Of a stretch of 64,000 nucleotides of DNA, positions 1 through 11,615 are shown piece by piece. Under the pieces are notes generated by a model. That model saw only the letters and a program-made list of their open reading frames with translations, did not search any database and was not told where the DNA came from. Origin of the DNA: Mangifera indica. Lineage: Eukaryota > Streptophyta > Magnoliopsida > Sapindales > Anacardiaceae. A program made the position numbers and the translations under genes. Location of the stretch: the NCBI RefSeq assembly GCF_011075055.1, contig NC_058144.1, positions 8,832,138 to 8,896,137 on the forward strand, given 5' to 3'. Position 1 is the first letter of the stretch; each line of letters begins with the position of its first letter.

Positions 1-1697
1 TCGAGTTGCTCACCGACTGGATGGAATTCGAATGGTATATGAAGAGAGTGCGCAAGTTCCGTTAAGCATCGGCCGGTTTCTTTGACGGATTCTATAGAAG
101 GTCCGACTCCTGTTAGTCGGAGAAATGGAGCTTCTCCGGGTCGAGAAGCTAAAGCTTGCATGAAAGCTGGCCATTGGTATCCCTGACGGATATCTAGGTC
201 GATGACATGAACGCGTTCTTCGGCTTCGAAAGCTTCGAAAATGGCTTGATTGGCTGTGAAATGAGCGAACTTTACGTAGGGGCAGGCTTGATACACAATT
301 TGGTAAATTTTGAGGATTTCCAGGGAGTTTGGTGGGAAAGGATAACAGGGTTTTGTTGTTGAGGTAGTCGGTTTTGTTGTGAGGGTTGCTGCAAGCCTAG
401 CGCTTAAGGCTTCAGTGAAGCAGGAGGCAACTCTTTGCATAGAGTCACCGAGTGGCGAGACCACTCGGTTGAGGTGATGTAAGTATCGTCTTGCTAACAT
501 GTAGTCCTCTTTGGCCACAGCTTCGGCGCAGGCAAGAAGGAGATGCACCAGCTGAAGCCCACTATCTTGTTCCTAGTTGGGAAAAAAATGAAATTAAGAA
601 AGAAATATCAGTGATGATCCCATTTTATCTTTGAAGCATAAAAACCAAAGTGCTACAGTTACATGCATGCTTCTATAACAAGTTCATGTAACTCTCAAGC
701 CTTCATAACTTTTTTATTTCTAGTTTTTACTGTGAGACATCAGCAATATTCAGCAGGAAAGGAAAAGGAGACCAGTGAGATAGCGAGAGTTTTTAACCTG
801 CTCAGAACTAATCGGAAGAGGTGCCATCAAGCTATGGTTAATATTCTGCTGTGGTGGTGGCGCTGGTGGTTGTGTTTGGTGCTGCTGTTGCGTTTTTTGC
901 TGCTCTTGATGACGCTCCTGTTGCAGTTGTTGTGATAATGGTGCATTTCCAATGGAGCCCATTTGATAGATATCCTTCTTTTGGGTCAGTTGAGAAGCAC
1001 AAGCCGTTGACGATGTTTCAATCATTGATCCACAAAACCTCGAAGAATTAGGCATTGTTAAGCAGTCCAAGATTGCTGGAACCGCGCTAGGCATATCAAA
1101 CAATTGCGGGGAACTTCCACTACCTGAAATATTCATCGGTGAGAACATCCCGTGCCCCTGTTTTTGATAATCATCCAATAGTTCTTCAATAGCCGGCAAA
1201 GAAAGACCCTGATCCGATTGTATATACAGGCTGTTCGGAGAGTTAAACACCTTATGAAGTGGGCTTTGCCCTCTTGGTTTCAGTGCACAACCAAAAGCTC
1301 CAATCTGAGACGAAAAGCGTGGAGGAGAAGCTGAAAGAATCTGCCCTTGCATTGCCTGAGCATAGTTATAATTATTATTGTTGTAAGTTGAAGTTTGTGG
1401 AGATGGCAAATTCCTCACTGGAGATGAAATCATGAAGTCACCATCTAAATGATCCGAGAAAAATGTCTCCCATATTGAATTATCTGGTGATTGAACTTCA
1501 ACATCCGCGTCCAACTCATATTTCACAGGTGGGAAGTTGAGGCTCGGTGGAGTTAAGCTAGTACTTTGCTTCAAGTCAGTAGATAGAACACTATTTTTAG
1601 ACTCTGAAACTGACTCATTCGGAGAAGTTCGTTGCAGTATTGTGGTTGAGTTCTCACTCTTAACAGGAGCCATGCTTCCACAAAGTGAATTAATCAT
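1..1697 (-). CDS. RAM1: GRAS-family transcription factor, RAM1-like, 5' part only
   Basis: Nuclear GRAS regulator; RAM1 proteins act in arbuscular-mycorrhiza signalling. Exon 1 is 1697-798 (300 codons) and exon 2 is 572-1, continuing past the window edge. The 225-bp intron has GT-AG ends and phase 0. The N-terminal 300 residues are low-complexity: an acidic stretch near [14 protein letters not shown], an Asn/Tyr run and a Gln/Pro-rich tail. The GRAS domain opens in exon 2 with the first leucine heptad region ([14 protein letters not shown]) and the VHIID motif as [17 protein letters not shown] near residues 421-437. The second leucine repeat, PFYRE and SAW motifs lie outside the window. I chose the ATG at 1697 because MINSLCGS matches my memory of RAM1 starts; an ATG at 1673 is the alternative. 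GRAS membership is certain; RAM1 rather than another GRAS subfamily is by recollection. Confidence 0.8.
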
Positions 1698-3502
1698 CTT
1701 AATACAAATAACTCTCAATACCCAAACCCAGCACAAGATATATATTTTTTTCACACTATTCTTTGTCCAGGATTTGGGCTCTATGGGTTTAGAGGAAATG
1801 GTAGAGAGTATGGTTTTTTCACTTTTCTTATTTGAGCTAAACGAGGCCTTATGACTTTGTCCGATTGTAAATGAAAAGGAAAGAGGTTTCTGGACAAATC
1901 CAAAATTCTAATTGCTTGGAGGTTAGCGATATTAATCACCTCCAATTCATCACCGCTAGCTTCATTACAATGTTTAGTTGTTTTCTAGAGATGAAATTTG
2001 TCATCTTTAGCCATCTCTTTCAACCTTAAATGGTTAATTAGTTTCACTTTCCTAGGGCCGTCCCGGTTTGGAATAAGTTAATTAGTAGGGAATTCTTGGA
2101 CCTCTTCCTGTGATAAAATATTAGAGATTGGAGATTAATTGGTTAATAAGGAACAATTGAGAGGAGAAAATTAAGAAGGAAATGATATTAAAAACACAAA
2201 ACGACAGGAAAGAGACCCATCAAATATATAAATAATCGAGAGAAAAGGACTTCTACAATGCTCAACGAGAACAAACAATTTTTCATCTAACAGGAAAGCC
2301 CCTTTGTTGAAGCCCCTTTGCTACTAGTGTCCATTGTGATTACTTCCTCAAGTCGACACAAACTTCAGCATTTTTAACTTTTTTGCAGTCCTTCAAAGCT
2401 TAATCAAATTGAATAGCTACTACATCGATGGGATTCTCGTCACAGAGACCCACATATAGAAGATTATGTAAGGAGTGCTTTGCCTTATTCCTATATTTGG
2501 TGGGACAATTTTATTAATATGAATGAGTTATATATGTAGAATTGAGAACATATATTGAAAAAATGAGTGGAAAGGAGAAATTTATTGACTTGGGAGGTAG
2601 AAGGACAGGGGTGACGAAACAAGAAGACAAAAGAGGAGACATTGGCAAGATCGCGGCCTACGCCTTGGATTTGACAGAGGAATGAAGCGTTTGTCTCTCT
2701 TAGGCGGCATTTTCACCCCCTTGCATCGCATTTATTTATATTATAACTCTCTTTCTTTTCACGAAAATCTTGCATGTCATTTTTCACAATATCAGAAGCC
2801 ACGTACACGTTTCACTTTTTCTCCAATTTACAATTCTTGCCTCTTGCCTTATGATCTGTCCATCTTAAGGAAGACGAAATGAAGCTATGTGTCCATCCGC
2901 AAACTTCCAAGTTTTATTCTCTTCTTCTATTTGTCAGTTTCAACCTGAATTATCCCCCCATGGAACTCGAATGAACTTCATTTTACTAAAGATTTCATTG
3001 CATCACAACCCAGGCTTTATTTTATTGGGAAAAACTGCTCAATTTCTTGAAAGCGTCGATCATTTTAGAGCTAGTCTTGCTCACTAGCTAAAGCATATAC
3101 ATGTGTAACTTAAGGTAGACCAAGAACAAGCAACATCATGATTTATGTAAGATGAATGGAAGCACTGACTTAAACAGCAATTAACCCACCAAGTAATGTA
3201 GAAGTTTCATCCTACATGCTGCTGTAAAAGCTGCTTTTAGAACTATTAATCTTGATCAAGTCTAAGAATTTCCATGTAGTTTGTAAAGGTTTATTGTTGG
3301 TTGAAGAAATCTTTCATGAATGAGGCATTAACGATAAAAATTGTTTTATAGCATGTTGTGACCTGCTAAACCGCCTTCTCAGGTGGGCATGGGACGTCCT
3401 TCATTCTGCCGCTTGGACTATTTCTAGCCGAAATTCTAGCCTGGTCAAACATCACGTACGGTTTTGAACGGAAATCTTATGAAAATCTTGACTGCATGTG
3501 CT
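1698..3502. other. Spacer upstream of the GRAS gene
   Basis: Contains the presumed promoter and 5' leader of the minus-strand GRAS gene in its first few hundred bases. The rest has no ORF with family-like sequence. I see no clear repeat here, only moderately AT-rich unique-looking DNA. Confidence 0.5.
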
Positions 3503-4350
3503 GACCAAGTTTAGATACATTTCCAAAATTATATCTATAGGGTTTGAAAATTTTGAAATCCCGCCTATTAATCAAGTAAGGTTAAATTTTTTTTTTAGAA
3601 ACAAGAATAAAATTATCGTTTTACTAATAATATTAATAAAATATAAAATTTATTATATTTTTTTCTTCTAAATTTTAAAAGCTAATATTTCACTAATTCT
3701 AAAGTTTTTTAACTTTGAGAAGTTATATTTTTTTCTCAAAACTTTAGAATTTTTTTCTTCTCCTCTGGCCACTTTCACTAGCAATTTGGAAATGATGACG
3801 ATGAAGTCTCTTCATTGACAAAAAGATCTGGATCTCTTCATCAGCGAAGAGATGGGTGAAGAGATTTGGATCTTTTCCTTGACGAAGAGATTTGGGCTCT
3901 GGATCTTTCAGTCTTCGTTGTCAGATCTTTTTGTCTCCAACAAAGAGATCTAAAATCTCTTTATCTTCGTTATCGGATCTCTTCGTCTTCATCAAAGAGA
4001 TTCGTTTTATATTTTTTTACGTATATCAACCAATATTTTAAGATGGAGAGGAGAGATCGTCAATGTCGGAGATGGTGGTCGAGAGGTAAAGAAAAATTTT
4101 AAAGAAAAAATGTGACATTTTAAAGTTAGAAAACCTTAGATAGGAGTGAAATCGTTAGTTTTTAAAACTTAAGAGAGAAATTATAATGAATTTTTTTTAA
4201 TATTATTAATAAAATGACAATTTTACTCTTATTTCTAATGAAAAATTTTAACAATAATTACGTCATAAGTGAGATTTCAAATTTTTTAAACTCTATAGAT
4301 ATGACTTTGGAGATGTACATAAACTTAAGTGGGATATAGTCCTTTGGCCC
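3503..4350. mobile_element. Foldback element, Mutator-like family A, left end truncated
   Basis: Two long arms are inverted copies of each other. The left arm runs through ATATCTATAGGGTTTGAAAA and the right arm through TTTAAACTCTATAGATATGA, and both carry the TTTTAATATTATTAATAAAA core. The right terminus TGGGATATAGTCCTTTGGCC matches the terminus shared by the copies at 35228 and 36067. The left terminus lacks this outer 20 bp. The centre (about 3810-4010) repeats GAAGAGATTTGGATCTTT-like words in both orientations. No transposase is visible. Confidence 0.6.
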
Positions 4351-4635
4351 CCAAGTAAATTGAAAAAGAAATAGTTTTAGAATTGATAATTAAATTCTTT
4401 AATTTTGTGGTTCTTCGTGATGACCCGTTTTTTAAAGGTTACATTTCCAACTCCTGTAGGAATTAAGCTAACGTTGAGATTATTAGAACCAAATAATAAG
4501 ACATTCGTATTCATCAAATTACAAACTGATAACTTATAGTTCCTTGTATTGAGTGAATGACATTTTCAAGATCCAAACTTTAATTAAAAACATTTTTTCA
4601 CCCTTCATGACATAAATCAATCACATTTACCCTTA

Positions 4636-5117
4636 GGGGGCGTTTGATTTGGGTAATATTTTATTATCAAAATAGAAAGATTATCTTGAAGATAGATTAC
4701 TTAAAAGATTACTAGGTATAAATAATTACTATGTTTGATAAAATTTGATAGGTATAAATAATTATTGTGTTTGGTTAAAGGTAATAAAATATTACTAGTA
4801 AATTATTTTACTTAAATACCCTTGAATATAATTATTTTTAAATATTTTTCATATTATTTGTCATATTAATTAAAAATAAATTTATTTTTGTCTCAAAAAA
4901 TTAATAAATACTAATATAATTATAATAAAATCAAGATTACTTTGGTAATCTTTAAATACCTAAGGTGAAGATGGTAATCAGATTACCACCTATATTACCT
5001 GTCATGTCAGCATAGATAATAGAATATTACTGTAATATTTTATTACTGACAAACCAAACAAGTAAATAAAAGATAGATTACCAAGATAATCTTTAAAACT
5101 CATAACCAAACAACCCC
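4636..5117. mobile_element. MITE, PIF/Harbinger-like
   Basis: The ends are imperfect inverted repeats: left GGGGGCGTTTGATTTGGG, right reverse complement GGGGTTGTTTGGTTATGA. Both sides are flanked by TTA (4633-4635 and 5118-5120), the target duplication typical of PIF/Harbinger elements. Non-coding, about 480 bp, AT-rich, with internal copies of GATTACCAAGATAATC-like words. TTA duplications are short, so chance agreement cannot be excluded. Confidence 0.6.
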
Positions 5118-5120
5118 TTA

Positions 5121-6600
5121 AGAGTTAGTAAAACTGATTTAGATTAAAATTTCTAGAAAGTAAATTCAGATTTAAACTTCTATCACGTTTGTAAAATCTT
5201 AACTTACCTAGTATAATGATTATATTTCTTATTATTATATCTCCGATTTATACTATCTAACTAATACGAATAAGATCATTAATTATAAAAAAATCAATTA
5301 TATTTTTTAATTAAAAAATTAAATTATCATATTATTTCTAACTATTTCACTTTTTAAAATTATCGTTACAAATTTTAAAATGAAAAAACCTTTAAATATC
5401 AAATTTTGAATCAACACTGTTTTCTTCTTGTTTCCTTTTCAGTCTCACTCTTTTCTTTTCAGACACTTTAGTCAGCTTCCACCATTGTCATTGAGCTATC
5501 GTTTCCTTTCACTCTCACTTCTTTTTTTTTTTTCAGACATTTTAGTCGGCTTCCATCATTGTTATTGAGCTATCACCCCCTTACTGTGACAACCAACCCC
5601 ACATTCCTTACCCTTGCTAGCCGCCCTCTCGAAAAAAACCATTCATTCTCACAATTTGTGCCCCATGCCACAACTTCTCTAGCGTCAACATGTCAACCAT
5701 AGTAGGGAGAAGCTACACTGTCAGTCACCCCTTGCCAACGAGAAGAGACAATTTCTTTACTGACAATTTAAAATGATTTTCCTTGACGTTGAAAGCTGGC
5801 TTCTTTGATGATGAGAAGAAACTACGAAGATTTATAAAAGGCTGAAGTGGTTAAGTTTTTGTAGGCGGTGAAAGAGAATGAGTTGGTACTGTTGGTGAGA
5901 TTACAGTAAAAAAAGTGGCTGCTGTCAGGATTGAATCACAATTACAATGGAGTAAAAAAGTTAAACTACCATATTTAAAATACTAAAGTAAGATCTATAA
6001 AAAAAAAATATATATTTTTTTTATTATTTTATAAATTAGATGATAAAATTATTAGAATAATATTATATATATTTTTAATATATAAATAATATATTCTTAT
6101 ATAATTATATATTATTTTATTTTTAATTTAAAATCATTTAATTATATGATGACATATAATCTATATATTTAAAATATGTATATATAATTTTATTAAAATT
6201 ACTATCTTATTTTTATAATATTATTTTTTTAAAAGTAATTTAATTTTGGGGGATGCATTAATATTTAAAATATTAAGGTAAAATCTATAAAAAAAAAGTT
6301 ATTCTTTTTATTTATTTTTTAATTAAATGGTACTATTTTACTTTTATATTGTTAATTTTTTTTAAACGTTGTTTAATTTTGGATGATACATTATAATTAT
6401 GTTATCATGGATGAAAAAAGTTTTCTTTTTTCCACGAAAAATTGGGTCATAAATTGAAATATAAATAATTATGAATTATGATAATATAAATGGATGTTAA
6501 TGTAGATAAATTTTGCTCTCAATCTTTTTGTGTGAACATGAATAGATTCATGAAGAATGTTTTAGGCGAGAGAATGGTGATGCTGGAGGACTCGAGGCTA
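5121..6600. other. AT-rich spacer without genes
   Basis: Very AT-rich (long runs of A, T and TATA words at 5990-6370). A near-duplicate of about 45 bases, built on TTTTAGTCGGCTTCCA-type sequence, occurs at about 5463-5510 and again at 5535-5575. No coding signal on either strand. Confidence 0.5.
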
Positions 6601-7020
6601 CGAGTGGATATAAATTGAGCTGCGTTTGAATATCATTTGATTTAAGTTCAATTCAAATAAAAAATAACTTGGTTTGAGTTCATTGAGCCAATATTAAAAA
6701 TGATTTGAGTTTGATTCAAATGAGAATTTTTTTATTCGAGTTTAACTTAAATTTATAGTTTAAATCTATGACTCAAATATATGATTTAAATTCATTATTT
6801 GAATTTGTGATTCATTGATAAAATGATGTCGTTTAATAACTACTTAACATAATTTAAATCAAGTCACAAGTTAAGTTTAAATCGAATCGACTCATCTACC
6901 TAACTCGCAAGTTAAACCAAGTTGAACTCTCTCTTACTCAAATTTGATTTGATTTCAAAATGAGTTGAATCCCCTAACTTAAACTTAGTTCAAATTTGAA
7001 CTAAACGAATTCAAACCAAC
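6600..7020. repeat. Dispersed repeat, TTCGAATT/GAGTTT family B, degenerate
   Basis: The stretch is built from words such as TTTGAGTTCA, GATTCAAAT and TCGAATCGAC in both orientations, as in the better-preserved copy at 13705-13943. Termini are too decayed to define. Confidence 0.4.
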
Positions 7021-7102
7021 TATCGAATTACATAGACTGAACCAAAAAAAATCTCAAATTTATTAGATTGAGAAAATAAATAACTCATAATATATTAAGA
7101 AT

Positions 7103-7272
7103 CAATAAAACTATGTGTACTCATTTTAGATATATAAATATATACACATTAATGTGCATCATACGGTGAATGAGTGATTTTGAATTTAAGATAAAATAAT
7201 ATCCAATCACATGATAACACACATAAGTGTGTATTTATTTGTGTATTCAAAATAAATACACATAGTATTACT
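7103..7272. mobile_element. 170-bp foldback MITE with 10-bp target duplication
   Basis: The left end CAATAAAACTATGTGTAC pairs with the reverse complement of the right end, AGTAATACTATGTGTATT, and the inverted similarity continues through the element. It is flanked by a perfect direct repeat TATTAAGAAT (7093-7102 and 7273-7282). A duplication of 9-11 bp suggests a Mutator-type mobiliser. No coding capacity. Confidence 0.7.
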
Positions 7273-7364
7273 TATTAAGAATATAAATAAAAACACAAAA
7301 CCTTCCATACTATCCAAGAGTGGAAAACAATTAATAGTCCAAGTGTAATTGCCAAAGTGGGTTG

Positions 7365-7790
7365 GGATTAGGGTAAACTTTGAGTCGAGTTTGAGTTCAA
7401 ACTTAAATTCATCGAACTCTCTTTAAAGTTATTTGAGCTCAATTCACTTGAGGAGAATCAAGCTTAAATTCAATTACAGTGTTGAGTTGAACCAAACATT
7501 GAACTTAGCTTGATATCGTCACTAAGAAAAAAATGACTTAAATAATATTGTTTGAGCGTTTTAATCAATTCATATCGATCAAAATAATGTCTTAGCCAAT
7601 TCGTATCAAATTTTTTCAAATTTGTAAGTTTAGAGAGCTGAATACCTATTAATCTCGAGTTTGAGTTAAAAAATATTTCATTCTTAAGCTAGAGTTTAAA
7701 CTCAAATTCTTCTCAGATAAATTTGTTTTAAACTTATTTAAATGGAATTCATTTTTTAATTCAACTAAATTTAGGTCTAATACAACCATA
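7365..7790. repeat. Dispersed repeat family B, degenerate
   Basis: Begins near GGATTAGGGTAAACTTTGAG and ends near AATTTAGGTCTAATACAA. It shares GAGTTTGAGTT/AACTCAAAT words in both orientations with the copies at 23650, 40093 and 49750. Boundaries are approximate. Confidence 0.4.
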
Positions 7791-8140
7791 CTTGGAACGT
7801 ATGAAATTGTTTTCTTAAAAAACAGGCCCCGAAACCCGTTGTGACAAACTTCTTAAGCCAAGATCCAATGAAGAAAGGATGATAGATTGGTGTGGTCCAA
7901 AAATCTTAAAAAGAAGGGCCATGTGGTCCAATTAGAAAAAAGTGACATGTCAGTATAATTCTTTCTGTGCCTTTGTCCCTTGCTTTTTCCTATTGGCCCA
8001 CGTGTTATGAGGTGTACCGTTTCCCTCTCCTAACATTCACGTGTCTTTGTTTCTTGTGAAAAAGATGAATCTCCTTAGCTTGTTGCTTACAGTTGGATTT
8101 CCACCCACTGCTGCCACTCTATGTCCACACAATAAACCAG

Positions 8141-8175
8141 GGTGTGTGTGTGTTTATATATATATATATATATGA
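8141..8175 (+). promoter_or_regulatory. GT then TA dinucleotide run, possible TATA region of the Ole e 1 gene
   Basis: A short GT run leads into about ten TA dinucleotides (8155-8173), 58 bases before the ATG at 8231. It could serve as the TATA element, but it may be only a microsatellite. Confidence 0.3.
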
Positions 8176-8230
8176 TAATGTTTTGTAGGCTGTTTCTCCA
8201 AACCAATATCTATTTGCAGACGGTCTAGGC

Positions 8231-8890
8231 ATGCGGAAGCTCCTCTCTTATCTTTCAAAATCTGGCACCATGAACCTGATGATAAGTTTCCTAGTTATTT
8301 CAATTTTGTTTATTAGGACTCAGTCCGGGGAAATTCGGCCAAGGAAAAATGCCAATGCTCATATCACTGTAATGGGTTTTGTTTATTGTGACATCTGCTC
8401 CAACAACACCTTCTCAAGACACAGCTACTTCATACCAGGTAAAAAACTTCAACAACCCATCAGCCATCAATGCAAAATTTTAAGTTTTCATTTACTTTTT
8501 AGCTGAAAAAGGTGTTTTTTTACTATCTCGTGTTGTGTGTTGTCTGATTAACCAGGTGCAGAAGTCAAAATCGATTGCAAATTCAAAGCGAGTTCACCAA
8601 AAACCAAAGAGCAAATATCATTCTCAGTGAATAGAACTACAAACAGACATGGAGTTTACAGGTTAGATATACCATCTGTTGATGGAGTTGCATGTGGAGA
8701 AACGGCTATTGCTACTACATGTGAGGCAAGTTTAATGTGGAGCTCATCGGATTCATGTAATGTTCCTGGTTTCAGAACCACAACCGATCAGATAGCCATC
8801 AAATCCAAGCAAGCCAATCTCTGCATCTACAGTCTAAATCCACTCAATTTCAGACCATTAAAGATTGATGGTAGTCTATGTAGGAACTAG
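8231..8890 (+). CDS. Pollen Ole e 1 allergen/extensin-domain secreted protein
   Basis: Two exons, 8231-8438 and 8556-8890, joined in phase 1 at GT-AG sites, give 180 aa. The N-terminus has a hydrophobic signal segment (MNLMISFLVISILF from residue 14; that Met at 8270 is an alternative start) ending near SGEIRP. The mature part carries the Ole e 1 signature: ITVMGFVYCDICSNNTFSRHSYFIPGAEV would be read across the splice, so this intron sits exactly before the conserved GA-V-I-DC strand. Six or more cysteines fit the disulfide-rich domain. Such proteins are secreted to the wall or extracellular space; the biochemical role is unknown for most members. The neighbour on the right is HHT1, head-to-head but 2.7 kb away. 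Confidence 0.85.
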
Positions 8891-10230
8891 AAAGAAGACC
8901 ACTCGAGTTTTCTTTTGTCATTATAATTTTATGAATTAGTACCCTTTTGGCTTCTACATTATTCACCTTCGCTTAGATTCAAAATACATAATAATCTGTT
9001 ATGCATCACCACCTAGTTCTTACTCTTGTGTTATAGTTATGGGTAGGATTGGAGCATCATTGTCTCATGGCTACAACCAAGCCAACATATGTAAGCAGGA
9101 TTAATTAAGAAGAGAAAACAGAATTACATGATCAGATTTGTAGAGACAGAGACTGGCAGGTAGTACAGAATATTGATGATGAAAGAGACTATAGTTACTG
9201 CAAAGAGGGTCCACAAGAATTGTTCAAAGCTATTAATGGTTGAGCAGTGTCTAAGGGTAGGGTTCTGTTGCACAGAAAACTGGAAGTAGTAAAAACTTGT
9301 AATTTCATCCTGCAATTACACATTCATCACTATGAACATCGTTAGGATGTTGATCAACTTAGCTAGGAACATACATTTGAAACAAAAATCCTATATTTTA
9401 TAGTTTCAATAGAAGATAAAATGATAATTTGACACTTATAGGTATCCTTACCCCTAAATCACCCAACCCATCAAAATTTCTTGTCAAAGTTTATAGACTA
9501 ACTAAGTATCATAACTAGGTTCTGTGATTAAAGATTATAAAACAATATATATGTAACTTTGTGTGCAAGCCATTTTAAAGCGGCTTTCACTTTTCAACGA
9601 ACACAATACATAATTATTGACTTCTTCTGTCATCTCCTTATTCGTCTGCCATGTGCGTGGGCCAAAAACAAACGGGAAAAAAGCCCACCACACGAGTTCA
9701 ACTGAGTCCAGTACTCAGAGCAAAATCATATCAATAAGAGAAATTGTCTAAAGAAGTCACATGAGCAGAAAAGAAGGTTGATGATTAGTTTAAAAAACTC
9801 TTCAATAAATCATTTAATTTCGTTCTTGAGAAATTATAAATACAGCACTAGAGTCCAGTTTTCTGGTTCCAAAATGGGTAGGCAAGTCCATCATAATAAA
9901 GCAGAGACTGTCAGAATGAAGAAGATAGTCGTCATAAATATTATGATAAATTATTTATTTCATTTAGGTCTAAACTTGACTTGAAGCCTGCAAATTTTGA
10001 TACCCCAGTACATATATTCATATGAAGATGAATAGAATCACTTGTGCAAGGAGTAGTACGAAGTACAATCTCTCGATGGTACGTGGCCACTCTTTGTTTT
10101 TCTTCCCACAGAACAAAATATACAAGCAGAGTTCTACATGACGCAAACAAATTGAACTACAACAGTGCAACATTACGAAAATAATACCATAAATTTATTT
10201 TCAATGAACATGAAGAGATGAATTTGTACT
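8891..10230. other. Spacer between Ole e 1 gene and HHT1
   Basis: 3' flank of the plus-strand gene and 3' flank of the minus-strand HHT1 gene, so the two genes converge here. No recognisable coding sequence and no clear repeat. Confidence 0.5.
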
Positions 10231-11615
10231 CTAGAGTTGCATAAGTTCCTGGAAGATCTTCATGGCAGAAGCTGGCAACCCCAGAAGCACATTTATGCTT
10301 TTCCTTTCTCTTCCATGAGAAAGGAACAAGATCACTTCCTTCTCTGGCAAGGCAACTGGCCCTGATAGAACCGGCTCCCCCCATCCAAAATCCGTAGTGT
10401 GAAAAGATAGCCTTGACCAAGTTGTTATCAAAAGTGTGGAAGATAAAGAAGGCCTAGCTCTTGTTGCTTCGAAGTAATCAATGGCCGATCTCATGTAACT
10501 GTCTGTAACCATCTTGATTGCCTCCTGAACTTGCCCCACTGCAAATGAGATTGGTTTTTCCGCTAGATCACCAGCTTGGCATATTGCATTAGTCAACACA
10601 ATTCCATTTCCACAGTAACCTTTTGGCAGTGGTGGGTTAAATTTAGGCCTTCCATCGACAGCAAACAGAAGTTTTGTAAGTTGGTCTGGCAAAAATTTTA
10701 GTGCCTTGGTCCGAGCCTTCCACACAAAAGCTGAAAGTGCTTCAAAAGTAGTGCACCTGTCAAGTGCTCTATCTTCCAGGGCTTTCATCTTTATTTTTTC
10801 AAGCTTTTCAGGGTCAAAACAGAAGGAACTATAGAGCATTTGATCTTTGTAGAGGTCACTGGTGCCCGACTTATCTTCTATCTCAGCGAATTCTTGGTGC
10901 AAATACTCTATTTTTGGTGGGTTTCGGGCTTGGAGTATCTTTCTGTCGAGGAATGGTGGAACACTTAGTGGCACACCTCTAGCTGTTTCTGCCCATGAGT
11001 TTACAAATTCCATAGCACCAATTCCATCAAACATACAATGGTTCATGCAGAGCCCAAGAACAAAACCTCCACATTTGAACTTGGTCACCTGAAAAATGAA
11101 TAAATAGCAAAGAGATTAAAATAGCTGAGATCAATTTCAGAAAACCACAAAGAGACTATTTAAAAAACCTGAGCCGCAAGTGGGGGCATCTCTAGTATGT
11201 TTTTTGCTCCAGGAATGTCATAAACCAGTTTTCCAAGAGTCTCAGGATCTGGCTTTGTTATGTCTCCAATCTCTTCCAGTGAACAGTTAGCCTCAGCCTC
11301 AACAAAAACAGCCCCTTCCCCGGTGCAGTCTATGATAAGCTTTCCCTGCGCACTTATTGTTAGACGACCGGCAAGTGGGTAGTAGTGAACAAGAACCTTT
11401 TCCAATGCGTTCTTGATTGTTTCCCCACACTCTTCATTTCCTTTCTCATTTGATTTGAAACAATAGATAGTTCGGACGATCACAGCAATGTTTTGATCAA
11501 GATTTGAAAGGAAGTATAGACCTTTCTCTGTCTCCTCAACAGGGGTCACTAAAGTTGGCTCACCTTGTTTCACACAAAGTTGAAATGCATTGCCATTGCC
11601 ATTAGACTTCTCCAT
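10231..11615 (-). CDS. HHT1: BAHD acyltransferase, omega-hydroxypalmitate O-feruloyl transferase
   Basis: Transfers feruloyl from feruloyl-CoA to omega-hydroxy fatty acids or fatty alcohols, building suberin aromatics; BAHD enzymes are cytosolic. Exons 11615-11169 and 11088-10231, phase 0, give 434 aa, normal for the family. The catalytic HXXXD is HCMFD (166-170), and the structural DFGWG is intact (382-386). The N-terminal stretch [13 protein letters not shown] and [16 protein letters not shown] is characteristic of the HHT/ASFT clade. The start at 11615 (MEKSNG) matches the usual length. An in-frame ATG at 11651 adds 12 residues, but the sequence there, TTTATGCTTCAG followed by GG, also looks like an intron 3' end, so a small upstream exon is possible. 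Clade assignment is from remembered family sequences. Confidence 0.9.

Noticed and set aside
663..935. Small plus-strand frames opposite the GRAS exon
   Set aside because: The Trp/Leu-rich translation is antisense of the Gln/Pro tract of the GRAS protein.
3503..4350. Long hairpin considered as a microRNA precursor
   Set aside because: Arms are long, AT-rich and shared by many transposon copies, unlike a short unique miRNA stem.
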